Positions 52,290 through 64,000 of a DNA stretch of 64,000 nt are shown piece after piece. A program made the translations under genes and the position numbers. Each line of letters begins with the position of its first letter. Position 1 is the first letter of the stretch. Source of the DNA: Certhia americana (Eukaryota > Chordata > Aves > Passeriformes > Certhiidae); NCBI GenBank assembly GCA_018697195.1, contig JAGMWU010000055.1:1-64000 (forward strand), in the 5' to 3' direction. A model generated the notes under the pieces. It did no database searches. It saw only the letters and a program-made list of their open reading frames with translations, and was not told the origin of the DNA.

Positions 52290-52693
52290 CAGGGCATGGC
52301 CGGTGCCGGGGGTCCCGGGGTCGCAGGAACCCAGCGGCGTCCCCGTTGCCTTGGAAACCCTCCGGGCCTGCGGGAGGCGGGGAAGGGCGGAACCGCCCCT
52401 TGCCGTGCACAGCGGGTGCGGGAAGGAGCGGCGGGGCCGGAGAGCGCAGGGAGGAAGCAGAATCGAGGACGGGGGAATGGAGGATCGGGAATCTGGATCG
52501 GGCACGGGGACAGGCTCGGGACCCCCGGGACCCCCGGGACCCCCGGGACCCCCGGAACCCCCGGGACCCCCGGGACCCCCGGGACCCCCGGCCCCGCCTG
52601 GGGGCGCTGAGTCCTCCCGGCCCGCAGGGGGCGCTGCCCTCGGCGGCCGAGGCGGAGCCGCTCTATCCATCGCCGCGGTATCGGTGGCACAAG
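52290..52693 (+). promoter_or_regulatory. RNF113 CpG-rich promoter and 5'UTR (inferred)
   Basis: A GC- and CpG-rich stretch between the alternating repeat and the start codon. It contains GCGGGGCCGG and GAGGCGGAGCC (GC-box-like) words and the 9-bp array. No TATA box is obvious. Confidence 0.5.
52516..52592. repeat. GGGACCCCC nonamer array upstream of RNF113
   Basis: About eight tandem 9-bp units, one changed to GGAACCCCC, 100 bp before the RNF113 start codon. The minus strand is a G-run series (GGGGGTCCC). Confidence 0.93.
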
Positions 52694-57790
<5,097 letters not shown>

Positions 57791-57814
57791 CAGAACACAT
57801 TTTGTACATAACTG

Positions 57815-57820
57815 AATAAA
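57815..57820 (+). terminator. RNF113A: RNF113 polyadenylation signal
   Basis: AATAAA 25 bp after the stop codon, so the 3'UTR is very short (about 45 nt). Confidence 0.85.
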
Positions 57821-57835
57821 ACTTTTGTAGGAGAC

Positions 57836-58664
57836 AAAAAAAGCTCACAGCTGTAGCCAGGGGTTGTGTATCCAACCAGCAGCTACTGAACTGTGTCCAC
57901 CTGTGCTGGACTCCATCTTTGCTGCCCTGTGGGGGCACAAGGCAGGACAGGTAAGACTCGAGGGCTGAGTGAGCCATCTGCTACCCCCAGAACCCCCAAG
58001 TGCAGCTGGGCAAGCAGGGTGAATGTTCAGTTATTTCAGAATTGCTGCTTCTGACCACGGTGCTGCTGTTTCACTCCTAACTGTGCACAGATCCTGCTGC
58101 TGAGTAAGCGTGGAACAAAGTTAATTTGAGCCCCTAATCTTTGAGCATGGAGCAAGCTGTAGGCATGGACAGGGATGGGAAACATGAGCTTGCATTCAGT
58201 TCCTCCTTCACTCTAAAAAATGCTAATTGATGGGAAAGCAGGCTGGAGCATTGCAGTTACTGGGTATTTATTCCCTCCTGTTTCGGTTCCTAGAACTCAA
58301 GGGTTGAACTTCATTGGGCTACACACCTCTTAAATCAGCCCTGTTTGTAAGATTTCATAACAAACCAGGAAATTAATATCTTCTTAGTAAGATTAAATCG
58401 GGAGCCAAACCTGATCATAGGGAGGAAGCAGAACTGGGTCTGGCCTTAACAAAGACTGGGAGAATTTTACTGCAACTTTCAGAAGAGAGCAAGTTCAGGT
58501 GTTTGCAGCTTGTTGCTTTAGTTGAAGTACATTTCTGAAGCATGACAGCAGCTGCTATAAACTGTGGTGAGCTGTGTGAAACTAAGGAGGTAAAAGCAAG
58601 CATGCACAGCCAGCCTGTCACCCTCTGTGATTCACTCCTATCATCCTGCACAAACAGCAGACTT
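57836..58664. other. Intergenic region between convergent RNF113 and STRADA
   Basis: About 830 bp between the two inferred polyadenylation sites. No gene or clear repeat seen. Confidence 0.5.
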
Positions 58665-59919
58665 AAAAAACAACTTCAGAAATATTTTATTTCTTTTTGG
58701 AAAAAAAAAAAAACTAGAGTAACAAACTTTTTCTGGGTTCAAGTACAGTTTATAAACACAAGAAGGACCTGTTGCCAGCACCACCACTCCCATCAACTGC
58801 ACCTACACAAGGATTCTCAGTGCTTCAGTAAAGAGCAGATGAACTCCAGCACCCATGGTCCTTGGAAAAAAAGTCAAACTAAAAGCCTTAAATACACCTC
58901 CAAAAAAAAAACCCAAACACCAGGGAATGGGGAGAGCTGCCTCAGCAGCAGGGCAGAGTCACAGAGCCATGAATCACAGGGAGCCACGTGAGCAGCTTTC
59001 ACCTGTCACTGAAGGAAGGCAGAACAGCAATGGTAATGGGAGGGTTAAAGTTCAGTTCTGTACAGGAGTTGGGAGCAAGAGGATCAGCATGGAAATCAAT
59101 TTATTTTCCTCTGTGCCAGGGTAAGTCACTGAGAACAGGCAGGTCAGAGTGTTTCATGCTGTGAAACCAGCCCAGCTAACATGGAAGGGAATAAAAAAGC
59201 TGGTGCATTGTACAGGCAGCCACACTGCTCTGGTGACCCAGGAGGCTGCAAGGCCCTGTCTCACCTGGAGTTCAGAGTGCTCAGCATCCAGTGAGAAGTC
59301 TTCAAAAGCCCTCTCCAGACTGGAAGGAATCCAGTGCTGCAGAGGAATGCCCAGTGCAGCAAGAGTGCCTGGAATGGCAGCTTGGCTTTGATCTCCCACT
59401 TTTCATCACAAAGCAGTAACTGAAAATATAATCCCTTTTTTCCCCCATTAAACTCGCCCCGTGACAACACTGTTACAGAAACCTGACTAGTTCTAAGAAA
59501 ATGCCCCAAACTAAAAGCTGCCCACCTCCCCTCAACTCTAAGGCACCCTTAAAAGAGAAAGAACCAAAGAGGGCAGGAACATGCAGCCTCAACTGTGAGG
59601 AAGCCAGTGATTTTTAGGAACACATAAATAACTACACAGACTCACTCCACCCTCTCGAGTGCTCTACCAGTGCTCAGCTGGAAGAATGGGAGCTCTGGGC
59701 ACTGCACCTCCTGGAATACTCCACAGCTCCTTGGGTTGATGCTTTTCCAGCTCAGGTCTGTCCATTTGTATCCAGGCTATTTCTTAAGTAAACAGGCAGT
59801 TGAAGTTCCCTCGGAAGGACCTGTAAACTCTTCTGTGTGTAACATTCATCAGCTTTTATGAACAGGACCAATAAATTATAATGTCCAGAAAGCTTCTCCT
59901 CAGTGTAGTCCCTATTTTT
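58665..59919 (-). other. STRADA: STRADA 3' untranslated region (inferred)
   Basis: From the stop codon about 1.25 kb to a minus-strand AATAAA (complement of 58686-58691). Another minus-strand AATAAA at 59100-59105 could give a shorter UTR. Confidence 0.6.
58686..58691 (-). terminator. STRADA: STRADA polyadenylation signal (candidate)
   Basis: AATAAA on the minus strand, the last such hexamer before the convergent RNF113 end. Confidence 0.55.
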
Positions 59920-60072
59920 CTAGAATTCCCAGTCATCCACATCCAGCTGCTCCAGATTTGATACCAACCCAAAAATGCCACTGGGATCCTGGGGCAGTGT
60001 CCCTTCCAAATTGGTGATGGGGGTGACAGGGCGCAGAAGTTCAGGGAGTGCCTCGGATGCACGGCGTTTGAT
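59920..60072 (-). CDS. STRADA: STRADA last coding exon
   Basis: Encodes [19 protein letters not shown] and, after a short variable segment, [20 protein letters not shown] before TAG (complement of 59920-59922). Confidence 0.96.
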   Translation of the reverse strand: MKRRASEALPELLRPVTPITNLEGTLPQDPSGIFGLVSNLEQLDVDDWEF

Positions 60073-63000
60073 CTGCACAGCAAGGACAGAATGAGCACAC
60101 GGGGCTGCTCAGCTGCTGCTCCACAGCCAGCACTGCAGCCACAAACAGGCAGGAAATGCACAGAGCACCCTTTGGGCTCATTAAGGAGCAGGTTAGAACT
60201 GCCTCGCCCCAGAACTCAGCAGGGGAAGAGCTGTTGTGGCTCCCAGGACAGGCAGATTTAAAACCTCTCTCAGATAAAGAGATGCTCCAAGAACAGCCCA
60301 AGCACCTCCCCAGAGGATGTGATGATCACCACACTGCACTATAAAACTCAGCAACTCAACATCTCCACCCTCAGAGCAGGACAAAGCAAAGCACTGTACC
60401 TGTAGATAAATTAGTTCCTTACCTGCTTAAAAAAGGGGTGACTGAGCAGAGTGCCTGCACTTGGCCTGTGGAAGGGAGGTAGAATGAGGGAGAACACAAG
60501 AAAATGAGTCAGTGCTTGAAGTCAGGCAATAAGGGAATAAGAAAAAAACAGGGTCCTTCCTGTCTCTCCCATTTCTCAGCTATTGGGTATCTCTCTTTTT
60601 TCAGCAGTAGCACTGCTTATTCAGCATTTAAAATCACATAATACTCTATGCAAGGAGTTCAACCTCCTTCTAACCTTAAAGTTACATACTTGCACCCCCT
60701 ATATCTGGCCAAGGTCACTGCCTGAGCAGTGGGGCACCCCTGAAAATGGGGTGTAATGGCTACAGATTGTCCTCACTCCAAAGAAAAATGCAGCTTTGAT
60801 CACTTCCCATCATTGCTCTACAAAATTATCTAATCAAGGCTAAACTATGACCCAGCTGAAGAGCAGCCATTTGCAGCGATGGGAACTGGGTAAACACAAA
60901 CTCCCAGGGGCCAGAAACACAAGTTGTTTATTTTCTTGATGTGCAGCACCACTCATCCTCCAAGGAAGGCTGCAAAGGAATTCCTCAGGCTCTCATACAT
61001 AGGAAGTTCTCAAGGTGTTAATGCTGCTCATTCCACACACTTGGCCTGCTCTCCTCAACAGATGTGGCACATCCCCACTCCACCACACTTTGGCACAGAC
61101 AATAAACAATCCCTGCTAACTCCCATAACATAACCAGCCTCAGAATGGCACAGAGCAGCTTTCAGCTGGCTTTACCTGAAATCGGGGTTCCTCTGGAGGC
61201 ACTGCTCCACGAAGTTATGGAAGTAGGTGGAGAATGTTCGGAGGTAGGGGTGCAGAGCTGGCTCCCCGTTGGCCGCACGCACGGTGCCCGTGGCTGTGCT
61301 CTCCCCCATGCTGTAGTTTGCACTCGAGCGGGATGTCCTCATGGTCAGCTCGTCTGCAGGAATTGTGGTGGTGTCCAACAGGCAGGGAACTGTTCCATTC
61401 AGCTTTTCCAAGAGCATCTGGAAGAGCAGGGCAGCAGCAACATCACACACGGTTGTTTCCCGCTCATGCAGGCAGGATACCCTTCTGTGTTCACACCTCA
61501 GAGCAGCAAGCAGTTCCAGGTGCCAGGATAAAGGGTGAAAAAGGAGTTTGCAAACCTCACCTGAGTAGAAGGCATGTCTTTAAATGGGACGTGTCCATTT
61601 GCCAGTTCACAGGCTGTGATCCCCACGCTGTAAATGTCAGATTTTGCATCGTAGCCCTGCAGATTCTACACGAAAAGGAAAAGAAAAATTAGCTTCAGGG
61701 ACTTGGATGTGACTGAATGGGCAACAGCCATGATTTGACTGCAAGTCAACAAACCCAGATGGTTAAAACAGGAACAGTACAAACCACAGATAAGACTGGT
61801 TGATTGTGGTGAGGGTTTTTTGGTTTGTTAAAACACACAGTGAAGGGCAACATTTATGTAACAAGTCAGCCAATCTGCAGGGATGGCATCTGCCCTGGGT
61901 AACTTGCATCTGATGTAACACTTTGTTAAGGAGACAACCTCTAGAGGTGCCTACAATTAAATTACTGAGTCATCTAGATCAAATTCTACCCACTTGCCCT
62001 GCATCCACCTGCAATCTGTTTCCTTCAGCCTCTCTCCTTCTTTTTCCTTGCATTCGTGTACCCTTCCCCTTGCTAGGGGTCACTTGTTTTAAGATAAAAA
62101 AGGACTGGGGCTCATCACAACTGTGCTGGTTCTCTCATGTCTCTCACCCTCCACCCCTTCATCTTGCCCTAAGAGCTCACAAAATCAGACAGATACAACA
62201 CATCACTAAACACAAGCAGTTTCTTTTAAACACACCTGCTGCAAAACCTCAGGACTGAGCCAAGGCAGCACTTTGATGCTGTATTTGGGGAAGTCATGAA
62301 CAACTTTGAGTCGTTGCCCATGGTTGATCATACTCAGGTTACTCCTCAGGCCAGAGAGGTACACCTTCCCATCTACAGAGATCAGGATATGGCTGGCTTT
62401 AACACTCCTGGGGAAAAAAATGGAAAAACAGTCAGGTCTAAACAGCTCAATGCATAAGACAATACCTAACACCTGATCAGCTTCCTACCAGGAGGCTGAG
62501 ACTCCCAACAACCATCTTTGGATGTTGGGCTAAATCAATTAAAAGGATTCTATTCATCACCTTTGCAAGTTCCCAAAAAATGCTTCTGTGGTGAGGAGAA
62601 ATGCAGGACTAAACGTTATGGATTGTGATTTCAGATACACAGTGCTCTTTGGAATAAGTTTCTCCACAATAACACTTCCATGCAGCTTAGTAAGATCAGT
62701 GATATCACTTCCCATGAGTAACAAAGTGATTTGCTCTAACAGCAAATACAAAACTTCATGTTTTCCATGTCTCCTGGCTCACCCTCTGCTCTACTCTTGA
62801 GTATTATTTCCAAAAACTTCCCCCAGAAGGAAAATGTATTTTTCAATACCTATGTACGTAGCCCATGTGGTGGATGTAGTCAAGTGCTTTCAAGACACCT
62901 TGGAGAATGTAAGCAATGGCCAGTTCAGTCATCCCATCCGTAAAATGGGTACAGATTAAATCTTTTGCAGAACCTAGAAAGAAACGAAACATCACCTGAA

Positions 63001-64000
63001 GCCCCAAGGACACTCCAGCTCTTCAACTTCATTTCAGAAATCTGAGGGTCAGAAAAAGGTTCCCCCTCTCCACTCACCATAGGCCATGAAAGAAGTCACT
63101 ACCCACAGCTCATTGTCAGCTATGAAAGTTGCTTTGTATGGCACGATGTTAGGGTGGTTGAAGAGCTTGGAAACATGAAGCTCCCCCTAAAATAAAAGAT
63201 ATTTTGATTCAATTTAGTCAATGCAGAAACATGACTGCAGTATCGATAGGCACTGCTCTTGCTGTCTGTCCTCTTCTAAGCTTGCACCATGAGTGCTGTT
63301 ACCTGCAAGAATGTGACCATTTCATTTGTGCAGGCCTCCAAGTTCACTCTTCTGACTGTGACATACTCTCCTGTGGGTTTATACCTGGCCAGGTTCACAA
63401 TCATCAAGTCCTCAAAGCCTCTGCCTGAAAGAGAAAACATTCAGTAATGCTTCTGAAAGCACTGAGAGGAACTCCTCCAGCCCCTGACCCTTCACTGAAA
63501 CTACTTTTGGCCTTGTAAAAAAAGAATAATTGTTCCATCAGCTATCATCTTCCTTGGCATGTAAGCCACTGAGAGGAATCCTCCTAGCCAGAATTATCCT
63601 GTCCTCAAATTCAAGAGTGACAGGAGAGACAGAAACAGGGATTAGGAGCACTGAGGACAGGTTTCAGGCTGCTTCTGCTGACTGTACAGCACCCCCAGCA
63701 TCACTGACCCACCCACATGCCCCTCTCAGGTGAAAACCTTTAGGATTGGCACCTCATTTTTGATTCAAATGATTTTAAAATCAAAGATGCAGACATCCAA
63801 TATGAAAAATAAGCAATCAATCAAGAAAAGGAAAACAAACCTGCAGAAATTTTCCTCATAAAGCAGACTCATGGAATTATCTCTGACTCAAATTACCTAT
63901 GATAGTGAGAATTACCCTCCAGAATTACCTATGATAGTGAGCAACTCATAGCAGCTGCTGTCTGGCAGGAAATTGCTCATGGTGTCCCTTTTAGGGGAAG
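59920..64000 (-). CDS. STRADA: STRADA (STRAD-alpha) pseudokinase, nine coding exons; 5' end beyond window
   Basis: Pseudokinase of the LKB1-STRAD-MO25 complex; it activates LKB1 allosterically and holds it in the cytoplasm. Minus-strand exons, 5' to 3': 64000-63929 (partial), 63424-63303, 63186-63078, 62973-62850, 62407-62236, 61665-61561, 61417-61176, 60465-60423, 60072-59920. Together 1142 nt, about 380 residues, with phase kept throughout. Pseudokinase marks: the usual catalytic Lys is Arg ([10 protein letters not shown]), HRD reads HRS (GYVHRSVK), and DFG is replaced by GLR (YLSGLRSNL). The protein ends DVDDWEF, the MO25-binding Trp-Glu-Phe motif. Its position after LIMD2 and its orientation match human. 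STRADB is the main alternative, but the C-terminal wording and synteny favour STRADA. Confidence 0.96.
60423..60465 (-). CDS. STRADA: STRADA exon, 43 nt
   Basis: Encodes [14 protein letters not shown], the end of the kinase-like fold; acceptor CCTTCCACAG and donor CAG|GTAAGG. Confidence 0.94.
61176..61417 (-). CDS. STRADA: STRADA exon, C-lobe with variable loop
   Basis: Encodes [19 protein letters not shown], a variable Ser/Thr/Ala-rich loop, and [15 protein letters not shown]; donor AG|GTAAAG. Confidence 0.96.
61561..61665 (-). CDS. STRADA: STRADA exon, C-lobe middle
   Basis: A 105-nt exon reading [20 protein letters not shown] and [10 protein letters not shown], phase 0 on both sides. Confidence 0.96.
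62236..62407 (-). CDS. STRADA: STRADA exon, degenerate catalytic and DFG region
   Basis: Encodes [20 protein letters not shown], then [12 protein letters not shown] and [15 protein letters not shown] stands where kinases have DFG. Donor CAG|GTGTGT. Confidence 0.96.
62850..62973 (-). CDS. STRADA: STRADA exon, C-lobe start
   Basis: Encodes [18 protein letters not shown] and [12 protein letters not shown]; donor AG|GTATTG splits the Arg of HRS. Confidence 0.95.
63078..63186 (-). CDS. STRADA: STRADA exon, helix C to hinge
   Basis: Encodes [19 protein letters not shown] then [16 protein letters not shown] with a split Gly codon before GTGAGT. Confidence 0.95.
63303..63424 (-). CDS. STRADA: STRADA exon, pseudokinase N-lobe
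   Basis: Encodes [19 protein letters not shown] and [17 protein letters not shown], ending FLQ|GTAACA. Arg replaces the ATP-binding Lys. Confidence 0.95.
63891..63942. repeat. 19-bp direct repeat covering a STRADA 5' splice site
   Basis: AATTACCTATGATAGTGAG occurs at 63891-63909 and again at 63924-63942, separated by 14 bp. The right-hand copy is the functional exon-intron border; the left-hand one is in the intron. Confidence 0.9.
63929..64000 (-). CDS. STRADA: STRADA coding exon, partial at window edge
   Basis: Reads [13 protein letters not shown] then [10 protein letters not shown] and one base of a Gly codon, donor G|GTAATT. The acceptor is outside the window. The last 13 bases and the donor are duplicated 33 bp further into the intron. 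Confidence 0.93.

Overview
This is an intron-rich vertebrate nuclear genome window, most likely from a bird. About a dozen short CR1-type retrotransposon tails of the avian/reptile kind are scattered through it, introns are compact, and the genes are vertebrate orthologues in the order MAP3K3(+) - LIMD2(-) - STRADA(-), which is the order on human 17q23. There are no bacterial genes, operons or CRISPR arrays. Four protein-coding genes are supported exon by exon with canonical GT-AG splice sites and unbroken reading phase.

Layout. 1-28740: MAP3K3 (MEKK3), from intron 1 through coding exons 2-16 and a long 3'UTR. The start codon lies upstream of the window; the reconstructed protein is about 622 residues. 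28740-32140: intergenic, nothing recognised. 32140-35306: LIMD2 on the minus strand, four coding exons, 128 residues. 35307-49409: no coding exon recognised. This stretch holds two direct tandem copies of a ~5.7 kb segment (about 38003-43760 and 43762-49409). The second copy carries dense single-base indels and odd substitutions, the signature of uncorrected long-read sequence, so it is probably an assembly false duplication. Each copy ends in a GC/CpG-rich block that could be the distal promoter of LIMD2. 49410-52690: about 2 kb of compound micro/minisatellite (GACACGGACATG-like, then alternating purine-pyrimidine TACACACATG-like, then a GGGACCCCC array) leading into a CpG-rich promoter. 52694-57835: RNF113 (RNF113A-like) on the plus strand, ten coding exons, 325 residues. 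58665-64000: STRADA on the minus strand, nine coding exons in the window; its 5' end lies beyond the window. RNF113 and STRADA converge tail to tail.

Function. The genes are independent and share conserved synteny rather than an operon-like relationship. MAP3K3 is a PB1-domain MAP3 kinase. LIMD2 is a LIM-only adaptor of cell motility. RNF113 is a CCCH/RING spliceosomal ubiquitin ligase. STRADA is the pseudokinase that activates LKB1 with MO25.

The window does not appear to contain a new molecular system. The points most worth following are the probable false duplication, the ten-exon RNF113 gene (human RNF113A and RNF113B are intronless), a duplicated 5' splice site in STRADA whose second copy would add a stop codon, a minisatellite of splice-acceptor-like units in MAP3K3, and the large alternating-purine-pyrimidine repeat before RNF113.
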